Source: JALEFZ01 sp039817415
GTDB lineage: Bacteria; Bacteroidota; Bacteroidia; J057
NCBI GenBank assembly: GCA_039817415.1
Contig: JBCBVV010000029.1
Span: forward strand, 1 to 64,000
Direction of reading: 5' to 3'
Length of the DNA stretch: 64,000 bases
The translations under genes and the position numbers were made by a program. The notes under the pieces were generated by a model that saw only the letters and a list, made by a program, of their open reading frames with translations, was not told where the DNA came from and searched no databases. Position 1 is the stretch's first letter. Every line of letters starts with the position of its first letter. Shown here one piece after another: positions 52,106 through 61,551 of the stretch.

Positions 52106-53038
52106 TTATTTTTCCTTGATAACAGTCATCACAACCTCTTGGCTTTCAGGTGCATGAGTGGAAAATGAAAAGGAGACCTCAAGTCCAGGATTATGGGTTA
52201 TGAGAAAATGTTCTCCTCTGAATAATTCCATATAGTTGGCGGGAAGGGAAGCAAAATGCCCATAGAAGGGATCTATTGGAATCCATTGTTTGCCTACTTT
52301 GACCTCAGTCCAGACATGAACCTGATTGGGACGATCCTTTTGTAAGATCATGCCACCAACCAAACGAGAAGGAATACCGAGATTTCGTGTCATCGCTATC
52401 AATAGTCTGCTTTTCCCCCATGGAGAACCTTTCAACTGACTTAGCGTTTCAAGGGCATCATCACCTTCATGTCCTTGAATGTTGGGAAGTTCATGTAGGT
52501 AGGAAAAAAGCTCTTGTAGGATCCTTTTAATAGAATTCTCATGTCCAATAAGCTTGCGCACGCCTAAGGTCATAAGGGGATGATAGGCTTGAACAAAGGC
52601 AGATTCCTTGAGGTATCTTCTGTCCTGGGAGCCTATCTGACCTGATAGCTTAAGGCTTGGATCAATAGGATAGCTTTTCCTTTTGCCCGTAAAATGACAT
52701 CGGTGAGATAAAGTTAGACTGGTATCGGCTTTTCCTTCCCATTTAATTTTTTGGTACAAAGATGAAATTTCAATGGTACCAGCAGGTCCTTTGTCTTGTG
52801 CTAAGTCTCTAATATGTTGTCTGCTGGAAGAGAAGGGGATAAAACTTTCTATCTGATAAGGCTGATCTCCAGCTATGTGGTAGCTAAATGAGACCTCAGC
52901 TTGTAGGACATTTCTGTTGGCTGGATCCATTTCTATGAGAAAGCCCGGCAAGAAAACCATCAAAGGAATGACCAATAGAAGACCAAGTAGGGGATAAGCT
53001 CGCTTTGAGAGATTGAAGTTTTTGACATACATGTCCAC
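52106..53038 (-). CDS. Transglutaminase-like protein with missing catalytic Cys
   Basis: 310 residues with one N-terminal membrane segment (about 12-32). The C-terminal half, LLIAMTRNLGIPSRLVGG, VHVWTEVKVGKQWIPIDPFY and GHFASLPANYMELFRG, matches the inactive-transglutaminase branch that in proteobacteria is fused to seven membrane helices. Here the expected Cys position (15 residues before GIPSR) is Pro, while the His in VHVW and the Asp in IDP remain, so it is predicted non-catalytic. The seven-helix part is absent, giving a stand-alone tethered domain. It is divergent from the two-repeat gene. Confidence 0.8.
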   Translation of the reverse strand: MDMYVKNFNLSKRAYPLLGLLLVIPLMVFLPGFLIEMDPANRNVLQAEVSFSYHIAGDQPYQIESFIPFSSSRQHIRDLAQDKGPAGTIEISSLYQKIKWEGKADTSLTLSHRCHFTGKRKSYPIDPSLKLSGQIGSQDRRYLKESAFVQAYHPLMTLGVRKLIGHENSIKRILQELFSYLHELPNIQGHEGDDALETLSQLKGSPWGKSRLLIAMTRNLGIPSRLVGGMILQKDRPNQVHVWTEVKVGKQWIPIDPFYGHFASLPANYMELFRGEHFLITHNPGLEVSFSFSTHAPESQEVVMTVIKEK

Positions 53039-53096
53039 TAAATCCCAAGATGATGTCTTACCCTACCTTATGGTGATAGAATATTGAATGGAGTCT

Positions 53097-53126
53097 TATG
53101 TTAAGCCTATGTTAAGAAGTGTTGGA
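53097..53126. promoter_or_regulatory. Phased direct repeats in divergent region
   Basis: TATGTTAAG occurs at 53097-53105 and 53108-53116 (11-bp period). A weaker TGTTGGA copy at 53120-53126 continues the phase. One-turn direct repeats are typical of OmpR/PhoB-type regulator sites. They lie between the transglutaminase-like gene and the rightward catabolic run. No regulator is identified. Confidence 0.35.
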
Positions 53127-53250
53127 CGATTGCTATGCATTTACTAAAGACCGATACAAAATTAACCATCATGAGTCCAATTGGAGGAAATAGTGCTAAT
53201 ATTTAATTGCTATTGGTAGAGACCGTTAGAAAATAAGCACGAAGAATCAA

Positions 53251-53988
53251 ATGAAACCGACTACACTAGGAGCTTTGGCTGTAATGGACTACATGAAAGT
53301 CGTCAACAGGTTGCAAGACCCTTACATCGCGGCAGAAAAGGCATGGAAGCCCATTCATCAAAAAAGGATAGAGCAAGAAATCATAGAAGGATGGTATTTA
53401 TATAAGGTCCATTTCGCCTACGATGCCAATCCTTATAATTTTGCCACGATTAACACCTATGGCTCCTTTGAGAAGCTTGAGAATCCATATCCCAAAAAAA
53501 TGATAGCGGAAACTCATCCTGACAAAGGATATGATGGATTCGAGGACCTTACCGAAGAATCTAGGAAAAAAGTGAGGTCAGAAATGAGCCGTTTGGTGGT
53601 TTCTTCCAGAAGAGATTCTTTGCAGGAATTCCCCTCTAAATATCTTAAGGTGGCCTTTATTCAAGTAAAAGAGTCTGATCAAGGAGCCTATATCCAAGGA
53701 GAAAAAGACATTTGGAAAGCTGCTCACGAAGTCTTGATTGAGGAAGGCATTCAGGATTGGTGGGCCGTTTACCAGTTGGACTTCCCCCATGGAAATAGTG
53801 TTGATTATCAATTCCTTACCATAAGTGGAGTATCCTCCTTTGAAAAACTAAACCAACTTGACTATTTCGGAGCCTTTCAAAAAGCTCATCCAAGTCTAAC
53901 TATGGAGGATGAACTGGCTAAGACACAGAACATAAGAACAACATACAGAGCTGAATTGTGGGAGTTGGTAGATTCCCTAGAGAAATAA
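53251..53988 (+). CDS. Protein with two tandem copies of an unknown domain
   Basis: 245 residues, no signal peptide. Two halves (about 13-117 and 131-241) share a pattern: a KVxxRxxD/KxAFIQVKESD strand, an AAEKAWKPIHQKR/GEKDIWKAAHEVL helix, EGWYLYKVHFA/DWWAVYQLDFP, a SFEKLEN/SFEKLNQ motif and a closing R-x-E helix. This looks like an internal duplication of a small alpha/beta domain, perhaps dimeric-barrel-like. It is first in the catabolic run; the aldo-keto reductase gene starts 30 bp later. Function not recognised. Confidence 0.75.
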   Translation: MKPTTLGALAVMDYMKVVNRLQDPYIAAEKAWKPIHQKRIEQEIIEGWYLYKVHFAYDANPYNFATINTYGSFEKLENPYPKKMIAETHPDKGYDGFEDLTEESRKKVRSEMSRLVVSSRRDSLQEFPSKYLKVAFIQVKESDQGAYIQGEKDIWKAAHEVLIEEGIQDWWAVYQLDFPHGNSVDYQFLTISGVSSFEKLNQLDYFGAFQKAHPSLTMEDELAKTQNIRTTYRAELWELVDSLEK

Positions 53989-54018
53989 GGACCCCTGAGT
54001 GATTATTACCCTACTCTT

Positions 54019-55002
54019 ATGAAATACAAAGAATTTAAAAGGCTCCCTGGAGATAAGCTACCTGTTATTGGTTTTGGATGCTGGTCCATTGGGGGAGAAT
54101 GGAACAATATTCAAGACAGTGAATCAATAGCTGCCATCCGGACAGCAATTGATCTTGGGATTACCTTTTTTGATACAGCTCCAGTCTACGGAAAGGGGCA
54201 CTCTGAGCTGATTCTAGGGAAAGCCATCAAGGAAGTAAAACGTGATAAACTTTTTATTGCATCTAAGTGTGGACTCGTGTGGGACGAGAATTTACATGTT
54301 GATGTCAATCTAAGTAGAAGGAGCTTAAAGGATGAAATTGATCGTTCTCTCGAAAGATTGGGGGTATCCTACCTTGATTTGTGGCAGTGTCATTGGCCAG
54401 ATCCTGATACTTCTCTCCAAGAGACAATGGAAGCCTTGGCCGAGATTAGGGATGAAGGCAAAATTAGATATATAGGCCTTTCAAACTATTCTTATTCAGA
54501 CCTTGAAGTCGCGGACTCCTTTGGAGTAGTTTCTTCCTTTCAGGGGCTTTATAATATGTTAGAACATAATCCTTCCTCTTACCACAATATTCCCCTTACC
54601 TATAAAACCAAGGACGAAATTCTACCCTATTGCGAGAAACATGGGATGATGTACCTCCCTTACAGCCCGCTATTTCAAGGTTTATTGGCAGGAAATTTTA
54701 AGGCAAAAGAGAACTTTGATGAACATGACAAAAGGGCCGAAAATCCGAAGTTACTGGGAGATTCCTTGGCCTATTTGCTTCGTGTAGTCGATGACTTGAA
54801 GGACTTTGCCAGAAAAATAGACAAACCCTTGGCACAGCTTGCTATCAACTGGCTTGTCAACCAGCCTTCTGTAGGTCCTGTCATTGCAGGCCTTAATAAA
54901 AAAGAACATGCTCTCAGTACAGTCGGAGCCCTTTCATGGGAATTGACTGAAGAGATGGAGGCCGAAATCGATAGCATTCTCAATACATATGAACTCGAAT
55001 AA
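54019..55002 (+). CDS. Aldo-keto reductase
   Basis: 327 residues, a TIM-barrel NAD(P)-dependent oxidoreductase. FFDTAPVYGKGHSELILGKA holds the catalytic Asp and Tyr, KLFIASKCGLVWD the Lys, and LDLWQCHWPDP the His. GLSNYSYSDLEVA and the C-terminal cofactor loop PVIAGLNKKEHA are typical. It precedes the beta-mannosidase gene by 2 bp, so it probably handles a sugar-derived carbonyl in the same pathway. The exact substrate is unknown. Confidence 0.92.
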   Translation: MKYKEFKRLPGDKLPVIGFGCWSIGGEWNNIQDSESIAAIRTAIDLGITFFDTAPVYGKGHSELILGKAIKEVKRDKLFIASKCGLVWDENLHVDVNLSRRSLKDEIDRSLERLGVSYLDLWQCHWPDPDTSLQETMEALAEIRDEGKIRYIGLSNYSYSDLEVADSFGVVSSFQGLYNMLEHNPSSYHNIPLTYKTKDEILPYCEKHGMMYLPYSPLFQGLLAGNFKAKENFDEHDKRAENPKLLGDSLAYLLRVVDDLKDFARKIDKPLAQLAINWLVNQPSVGPVIAGLNKKEHALSTVGALSWELTEEMEAEIDSILNTYELE

Positions 55003-55004
55003 GG

Positions 55005-57533
55005 ATGGGCAAGGAAATGAAGCAATCATCGACCTATACGTTGAACAATAACAAACAGTACTTGCATGAGGGCTGGTCTTTTCGACAGCTCGGCCAAGAG
55101 AACTGGTTGCCTGCTACGGTTCCAGGATGTAACCATCTGGATTTGATGCAAAATGGAATCATCCTGGATCCCTTTTGGGGGAGCCAGGAAGACCAATGTC
55201 AATGGGTCGAGTATCAGGATTGGGAGTATCGCTTAGCCTTTGAGGTGGATCAAGAAGATTTGGAAAAAGATTGGCTTGAACTCGTTTTTGAGGGATTAGA
55301 TACCTATGTAGACATTTTCCTCGACGAGGAACTTGTCCTTCAAACCGACAATATGTATCGTCGATGGACCATTCCCTTAAAGGGAAAATTGAAGCAAGGG
55401 ATACATCACTTAAGGCTATATTTCCATTCTCCCACGAATAAAGTTCTCCCCGAACTAGCCCAATTGAATTTCCGTTATCATGCCGTTCAGGATAATGCCA
55501 TTGAAGCATCTCCATTAAGCCGCAAAGCACCCTATCATTATGGGTGGGATTGGGGTCCAAGGCTTGTAACTTCTGGTATCTGGAAAGAGGTGTATCTAAA
55601 AAGTGGAAATATCTGTCGCATAGAGCAGTTGGACTGGATACAGCAAAAGGTAACGAAAGAAACAGCTTTTCTCGAAGCTCATCTCCAACTGGAAGTAGCT
55701 AGGGCAGGTACCATTGACTTAGAGGTTTTTGACGAGCAGGGCCTTTTACCTAGAAAGTCTTTTTCCTTTGAGTTAGAAGAGGGTTTCTCTTTGGTGAAAC
55801 TCCCCTATGAAATTGAATCTCCTCAGCTTTGGTGGCCAAATGGATTAGGAGCACCTCACCTGTATCATTTAGGTCTAAAGATGCTTCATGACAGTCAGAT
55901 TGTTGATGAGTTTGTTACAGAAATTGGTATTCGAGATGTCGTCTTGGTTCAAGAAGCGGATGAATGGGGGGAGACCTTTACGTTTCATGTGAATGGTCAG
56001 CCTGTATTTGTAAAAGGAGCCAATTGGATTCCTGATGATAGTTTTCTGACCAAAACCACAGAGGAAAGGCTACGAAAATTACTTCAAGCTGCTGTAGATG
56101 CCAATTTTAATATGCTTCGTGTCTGGGGAGGAGGCATATATGAAACAGATTTATTTTATCAACTCTGTAATGAGTTAGGCATCATGGTGTGGCAGGACTT
56201 TATGTTTTCTTGTTCGCTATATCCTGCCACAAACTCCTTTCTTGACAACGTCAAAGAGGAAGCTATTCAGCAAGTCATCCGACTGAAAAATCATCCCTCC
56301 TTGGTCTTGTGGTGTGGAAATAATGAAAACGAGTGGATATATGACCTCGAAGGTCAAGGAATGTGGAAAAGGTTTGGGATTAGAGGGGAAAGTATAAAGG
56401 AATTTCAGGCTGACTATGAAAAATTATACCATCAATTACTCCCTGATGTTGTAGCAGAGTTTGATCCGTCTAGGTCCTATTGGCCCTCCTCTCCTAGTAG
56501 TTTAGGCAAAGCACCAGCCAACGATAACAACTATGGAGACATTCATCACTGGGATGTGTGGCATATGGGACATCCCGTGGAGGAATATTTGAGCTTGGCA
56601 CCTAGGTTTATCAGTGAATTTGGCTTTCAAGGAATGCCTGACCTTAGGACCCTTACTTCTTATTTGCCAGAAAATCAGCGTTTTATTGGTTCCCCAGCAA
56701 TGCATACTCACCAAAAACATGCAAGGGGATATGATTTGATTAGGACCTATCTGGAGAGAAATTATCCAGCTCACAAAGATTTTGAGTCTTTTGTCTACCT
56801 CAGTCAGGTTCAACAAGCTGAAAATATCAAGTTTGCCGTGGAGCATTTCAGGAGCTTGCAACCCAAGTGCATGGGAATCCTCTATTGGCAGTTTAATGAT
56901 TGCTGGCCAGTTTGTTCATGGTCTAGTGTCGATTATCATGGATACTGGAAGGCCTTGCATTATTTCGCCAAAAAGTTTTATGCCTCACAACTGGTGATGG
57001 CCAAGGAAGTAGAAGGATTAATAGAAATCTACGTGCTTACGGATCATGATTTAAAAGGGCTGGTCCAGTTGAATTGGGAGCTACGTGATTTTTACGGTCA
57101 AGTCTATCAAAAAACTTCAATGGAAGGCAAAGACCTTCTCATGGGTGCTCATAGAGTACTTGCTATTCCCTTAGAGACACTTGTGACTTCTGACTCAAGC
57201 AGAGAAAAGTACCTCCATTTCAGACTTGAACGTGGAGGAAATTGTATCTCTGAAAACCGATACTTCTTCGCATCCCCAAAGGAATTAAGGTTGAATGACC
57301 CGAAGATCACCTTTGAGGTAAAAGTATCCGATAGCAGTTACCAAGTGATTCTCAAAGCCGAATCTTTAGCTAGGAATGTATTCCTTCAAAGTGATGTAGA
57401 CGGCTGGTTTGAGGATAATTATTTCGATTTGGATGCGAGTCATACGAAGACAGTGTGCTTTCATCCAAGTTTGGAGGGGGGACATCCAACCTTTTCTATC
57501 ACCTCCCTTTGGGAACAATCGGTAAGATCATGA
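55005..57533 (+). CDS. Beta-mannosidase (GH2)
   Basis: 842 residues, the full five-domain GH2 layout. The N-terminal sugar-binding domain has ATVPGCNHLDLMQNGIILDP, typical of beta-mannosidases. The acid/base Glu lies in WCGNNENEWIYD and the nucleophile Glu in FISEFGFQGMP. No signal peptide is seen, so it acts in the cytoplasm on imported manno-oligosaccharides. The start could also be ATG 55017. Its stop overlaps the symporter start by 4 bp (ATGA). Confidence 0.93.
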   Translation: MGKEMKQSSTYTLNNNKQYLHEGWSFRQLGQENWLPATVPGCNHLDLMQNGIILDPFWGSQEDQCQWVEYQDWEYRLAFEVDQEDLEKDWLELVFEGLDTYVDIFLDEELVLQTDNMYRRWTIPLKGKLKQGIHHLRLYFHSPTNKVLPELAQLNFRYHAVQDNAIEASPLSRKAPYHYGWDWGPRLVTSGIWKEVYLKSGNICRIEQLDWIQQKVTKETAFLEAHLQLEVARAGTIDLEVFDEQGLLPRKSFSFELEEGFSLVKLPYEIESPQLWWPNGLGAPHLYHLGLKMLHDSQIVDEFVTEIGIRDVVLVQEADEWGETFTFHVNGQPVFVKGANWIPDDSFLTKTTEERLRKLLQAAVDANFNMLRVWGGGIYETDLFYQLCNELGIMVWQDFMFSCSLYPATNSFLDNVKEEAIQQVIRLKNHPSLVLWCGNNENEWIYDLEGQGMWKRFGIRGESIKEFQADYEKLYHQLLPDVVAEFDPSRSYWPSSPSSLGKAPANDNNYGDIHHWDVWHMGHPVEEYLSLAPRFISEFGFQGMPDLRTLTSYLPENQRFIGSPAMHTHQKHARGYDLIRTYLERNYPAHKDFESFVYLSQVQQAENIKFAVEHFRSLQPKCMGILYWQFNDCWPVCSWSSVDYHGYWKALHYFAKKFYASQLVMAKEVEGLIEIYVLTDHDLKGLVQLNWELRDFYGQVYQKTSMEGKDLLMGAHRVLAIPLETLVTSDSSREKYLHFRLERGGNCISENRYFFASPKELRLNDPKITFEVKVSDSSYQVILKAESLARNVFLQSDVDGWFEDNYFDLDASHTKTVCFHPSLEGGHPTFSITSLWEQSVRS

Positions 57534-59113
57534 AAACATTCGAGGCAAATCTTCATTGGATTGACCTAAGTGTAATGGCAATTTATGTCTTTGGGGTAAT
57601 CTGGTGGGGATTGAAGAATAAGTCAAGTGAAAGTAGTGATGGCTATTTTTTAGCGGGGAGATCCATGACTTGGCCCTTAATTGGAATCGCCTTATTTGCT
57701 GCGAATGTTTCCTCATCCTCCTTGTTGAGTTGGTCTGGGGATGCTTATGCAACAGGAATTGCGGTGTTTAATTACGGATGGGCAGCCGTTTTTCCCTTGA
57801 TCTTTTTCCTGGTTTTTATCCTTCCGGTTTATCTGAAGAATACCATCCATACCATGCCGGAATATCTGGGGAAACGATTTGATGATCGCTCTAGGTATTA
57901 TCTGCTTTGCATGAATATGATTGGGTATGTCTTTATCGATATAGCTCAAACTCTTTACGCAGGTTCACTGGTCGTACAATTGATTTTTCCTCAACTAGAA
58001 ATCTGGCAAGTGGTCTGGTTGTTGGCCTTTGCCGTGGCTTCATATACTATTCCTGGCGGATTATCCTCCGTGATACATACTGAAGTCGTACAAGCGGTTT
58101 TGTTGCTGGTGGGCTCTGCTTTGGTAACCTTATATGCCCTGCAAGAAGCAGGAGGCTGGGCAGAAGTCGTGGCCCAAACCCCACCAGAAGATTTAAGCTT
58201 GATCAGGCCAATGGATGATCCTTCTGTCCCCTGGCTGGGCCTTGTCTTAGGAATTCCTTTGCTAGGGTTTTATTACTGGTGTACCAACCAATCAATTGTC
58301 CAGAGAACTCTTAGTGCGAAAAATGTAAATCATGGCAGAAAAGGAGCTCTATTAGCCGCTCTTTTGAACTTTCCTATTCTGTTTGTCATGGTATTACCCG
58401 GAGTGATTGGAAGGCTCATTTATCCAGAGATCGCCAAACCTGACATGATTTTGCCAAATATGATTTTTGGCTTATTACCCTCTGGGGTTAAAGGATTACT
58501 TGTAATAGGATTGCTGGCTGCGATGGCATCGACGATTAGTGCGGTATTAAATTCCGCCTCGACTTTGTTTACCTATGATTTTGTGAAAAAAGTCTATCCT
58601 CAGACCTCAGAAAAGTCGATGGTAAGAATTGGAAGAATTTCTGCGCTTGTCATGATCGTGATAGCTTCCTTCTGGGCACCCTATATTGGAAATTTTGACT
58701 CTCTCCTCAAGTATTTTCAGAATATTTTGGCCTATATGTGCCCTCCTGTTGTGGCTATCTTTTTAGCGGGAATCTTCTGGAAGCGGGCAAATGGAAATTC
58801 CTCCTTTGCTGCTTTGTTAACGGGACTAGCTATGGCCTTATTCCTAGTATTCTACAAGGACCAAACCTTCCTGGCAGATCTTCATTTTCTCTTAATTGCG
58901 CCAGTTGTATTTACGGTTTCTAGCCTTGCCTTGATTGTGGTGACGCTACTGCAGCCCAAGGAAAATCCCTCTGTTACTACATGGATGTGGAATAAGAAAC
59001 AGTTTGAAGCTGAAAGCGCTGAATTAAAGCCACTTAAGTGGTATCAAAATTATCGAATACTCTCTCTCTTACTGATCATCTTTACTATAGCCTTTGTATA
59101 TGCTTGGAAGTAA
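57530..59113 (+). CDS. Sodium:solute symporter (SSS family)
   Basis: 527 residues from ATG 57530, overlapping the GH2 stop by 4 bp; an in-frame ATG at 57455 lies deep inside the GH2 gene. About 13-14 membrane segments in the LeuT-like fold. SSDGYFLAGRSMTWPLIGIA and ASTISAVLNSASTLFTYDFV are family motifs. Its neighbours indicate that it imports the oligosaccharide cut by the GH2 enzyme. The last bases overlap the AGE-fold gene by 14 bp. Confidence 0.93.
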   Translation: MKTFEANLHWIDLSVMAIYVFGVIWWGLKNKSSESSDGYFLAGRSMTWPLIGIALFAANVSSSSLLSWSGDAYATGIAVFNYGWAAVFPLIFFLVFILPVYLKNTIHTMPEYLGKRFDDRSRYYLLCMNMIGYVFIDIAQTLYAGSLVVQLIFPQLEIWQVVWLLAFAVASYTIPGGLSSVIHTEVVQAVLLLVGSALVTLYALQEAGGWAEVVAQTPPEDLSLIRPMDDPSVPWLGLVLGIPLLGFYYWCTNQSIVQRTLSAKNVNHGRKGALLAALLNFPILFVMVLPGVIGRLIYPEIAKPDMILPNMIFGLLPSGVKGLLVIGLLAAMASTISAVLNSASTLFTYDFVKKVYPQTSEKSMVRIGRISALVMIVIASFWAPYIGNFDSLLKYFQNILAYMCPPVVAIFLAGIFWKRANGNSSFAALLTGLAMALFLVFYKDQTFLADLHFLLIAPVVFTVSSLALIVVTLLQPKENPSVTTWMWNKKQFEAESAELKPLKWYQNYRILSLLLIIFTIAFVYAWK

Positions 59114-60383
59114 AAATTTATGCTCATCCACAGTGACTATCAGTTTGCTTTCCCTATGCCTATGTATGGCATGGGGGGCAGGCTGTACTTCCACTACATC
59201 AGACAATTATCATTCATCTGCTATGGACACTACCTATTTCCCACTTGTGAAGAATTCCTTGAGTTTTTTTCAGGAGCATGCGTGGGATGATTCTTTGGGG
59301 GTTTTTTACTCAGAATTAGATGTGAATGGAGTAACCTTATCTGATAAGGTTCATCTGGTAGCGCTTTCTCGTCTTGTGTATGCCTTGTCAATCAGTTCCG
59401 AATATCAAGCATCATATCTAGAAAAGGCCCGAAAAGCTGCCGATTTTATCCTTACAAAAATGGTGGCAAGAGATGAGGTGGGGCCTTATTTTATAGAAAG
59501 CATAGATATAAAGCAGGGAGTAGTACCAAGCAAAAAACTTGGTATCTGGCAACAGTCCTATGGCTTATGTGGACTGGCGGCCTTGTATAAAGTGGAAAAG
59601 AGTGATCAACTTCTGGAGAAAATTCACGAACTGTTTGATGCCTATTATCTTCGCTTTCATGATGTCCAGCATGGTGGTTTCTGCGGAGAATATTCTCTTG
59701 AATCTGGACAGGTGAAGGACTCCAAAAACCTTCAAGCCTTGTTGTATCCTGTTTCGGCTGCTTTGGCTTATCTATGGGAAGCTGATTCCAGCTATCACCA
59801 GAACTACGAAAGGGTAATGGAAGAGCATATGGATCTTTTATTTGATCGTGGATGGAATGAGGAAGAAGGATGGGTCCAATTGAATTTTAAAGAAGATTGG
59901 ACTATTCCTCAGGAGGATGGAGTACGAAAGGTAACACCTGGCCATAATTTTCAATTGGGTTGGAACTTAATAAGAGCTTCTTCATGGCCCTTCCTCTCTG
60001 AAGAAAAAAGGCAATCCTATGCGAACTTAGGGATAAGCATTCTGGAGACCAGTATGCAGAAACCCATTTTTGATGGGGATGTATCTGGAGGCTTTTTCAG
60101 AGAAATGGATGCAAGAAGTAACTCAGTTGTGGACCAAAGAAAATCTTGGTGGCAACATGCTGAAGCCATTATTGCGCTTTCCTTTTTGCCTGACAAATCC
60201 AAAGAAAGAGACCAACTCTTTGCATTTTTTGCTCAAAATTTTGTGGACTGGAAGAGTGGAGGCGAATTTTTCTTCCTTGATCAGGACAACCAACCTGATG
60301 TAGAGGAGCTTAAGGGCAGCATGGGAAAATCATCCTATCATATAACTGAAATGGTCAGTTTTCTTCTTTTCAATGTGAAATAA
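59100..60383 (+). CDS. AGE-fold (N-acylglucosamine 2-epimerase-like) protein, exported
   Basis: 427 residues from ATG 59100. A hydrophobic N-terminus ending WGAGC resembles a weak lipobox, so it may be a lipoprotein; that is odd, because sugar epimerases of the family are cytoplasmic. The (alpha/alpha)6 barrel is visible in GIWQQSYGLCGLAALYKV, KNLQALLYPVSAALAYLWE, KSWWQHAEAIIALSFL and SSYHITEMVSFLL. In cellobiose and mannobiose 2-epimerases the GHxxE motif carries the catalytic Glu; here it reads GHNFQ (Gln285). It may have lost epimerase activity or changed reaction. Confidence 0.85.
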   Translation: MLGSKNLCSSTVTISLLSLCLCMAWGAGCTSTTSDNYHSSAMDTTYFPLVKNSLSFFQEHAWDDSLGVFYSELDVNGVTLSDKVHLVALSRLVYALSISSEYQASYLEKARKAADFILTKMVARDEVGPYFIESIDIKQGVVPSKKLGIWQQSYGLCGLAALYKVEKSDQLLEKIHELFDAYYLRFHDVQHGGFCGEYSLESGQVKDSKNLQALLYPVSAALAYLWEADSSYHQNYERVMEEHMDLLFDRGWNEEEGWVQLNFKEDWTIPQEDGVRKVTPGHNFQLGWNLIRASSWPFLSEEKRQSYANLGISILETSMQKPIFDGDVSGGFFREMDARSNSVVDQRKSWWQHAEAIIALSFLPDKSKERDQLFAFFAQNFVDWKSGGEFFFLDQDNQPDVEELKGSMGKSSYHITEMVSFLLFNVK

Positions 60384-60412
60384 TCTAGAATCGATATTCA
60401 AGTATACCGTCT

Positions 60413-61450
60413 ATGAAAAAAGTTGTCACGTTTGGTGAAATAATGCTGAGACTTAGCCCTCCTGGATTCCGACGATTCTCACAGACTGATTCGTTTGATG
60501 TGATTTATGGAGGGGGAGAAAGTAATGTGGCGGTGGCTTTGGCAAATTTTGGAATGGAAACAGAATTTGTCACCCGCCTTCCTGAAAATGATCTTGGAGA
60601 ATGTGCCCTCATGGAAATGAGAAAAAGGAATGTCGGTACTAACCATATTCAAAAGGGAGGCGAGAGGCTCGGAATTTATTTTCTGGAGACAGGCGCAGTA
60701 GCAAGAGGGAGTAAGGTGGTTTATGACCGGGCGCATTCTTCCATGGCAAGCATTCAACCAGGTATGGTGGATTGGGAAAATGTATTGGAAGGTGCTGGAT
60801 GGTTTCATTGGACTGGTATTACCCCAGCGCTCTCACAAGGTGCAGCGGATGCTTGTCTGGAAGCTATCCAAGTTGCCAATAAGATGGGCATCACGGTTTC
60901 TACTGATCTTAACTATCGGAAGAAATTATGGAAATACGGAAAAGCTCCATCTGAAGTGATGCCTGCTCTGGTCCAAGGCTGTGATGTCATTCTTGGAAAT
61001 GAGGAGGATGCAGAAAAGCATTTTGGCCTTCATCCCGAGCAGATTGATGTAACCGATGGAAGCTCTATCAAGGGAGCTGCTTATCAAAGCGTTTTGGTCA
61101 AGCTAATGGAGAGTTTCCCTAGGGCTAAGAAGGTAATCACTACCTTAAGAGGTTCCATTAGTGCTTCCCACAACTCATGGGGAGGAGTTTTATATGATGG
61201 TCAAACTCTTTTTGAGTCACCTACCTATCAGATCACGCATATTGTTGATAGAGTTGGGGGAGGAGATAGTTTCATGGCTGGCTTAATCTATGGTCTATTA
61301 ACATTTGAGGGAGATGATCAAAAGGCCTTAAATTTTGCTGTAGCAGCTTCCTGTCTCAAACATACGATAGTGGGAGATGCCAATCAGGTAACGGTTGAGG
61401 AGGTTGAAAAGCTGATGATGGGAGATGCCAGTGGAAGGGTTAGCCGTTAA
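60413..61450 (+). CDS. kdgK: 2-keto-3-deoxygluconate kinase (PfkB family)
   Basis: 345 residues. Opens KKVVTFGEIMLRLSPPGFRR, with the substrate motif YGGGESNVAVALANFG and the PfkB phosphate site DRVGGGDSFMAGLIYG. It phosphorylates KDG to KDPG, and the next gene is the matching aldolase. It starts 29 bp after the AGE-fold gene, so it is likely in the same transcript. Confidence 0.92.
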   Translation: MKKVVTFGEIMLRLSPPGFRRFSQTDSFDVIYGGGESNVAVALANFGMETEFVTRLPENDLGECALMEMRKRNVGTNHIQKGGERLGIYFLETGAVARGSKVVYDRAHSSMASIQPGMVDWENVLEGAGWFHWTGITPALSQGAADACLEAIQVANKMGITVSTDLNYRKKLWKYGKAPSEVMPALVQGCDVILGNEEDAEKHFGLHPEQIDVTDGSSIKGAAYQSVLVKLMESFPRAKKVITTLRGSISASHNSWGGVLYDGQTLFESPTYQITHIVDRVGGGDSFMAGLIYGLLTFEGDDQKALNFAVAASCLKHTIVGDANQVTVEEVEKLMMGDASGRVSR

Positions 61451-61551
61451 ATCTTCTAGAGACTGTTTAGGTTTATCATTGTTAGTTTACAGGCAGGATT
61501 TTAAGGTTCTGAGGCAGTATTTTTTAGATTAATTAAAGCTCAAAAAATGGA

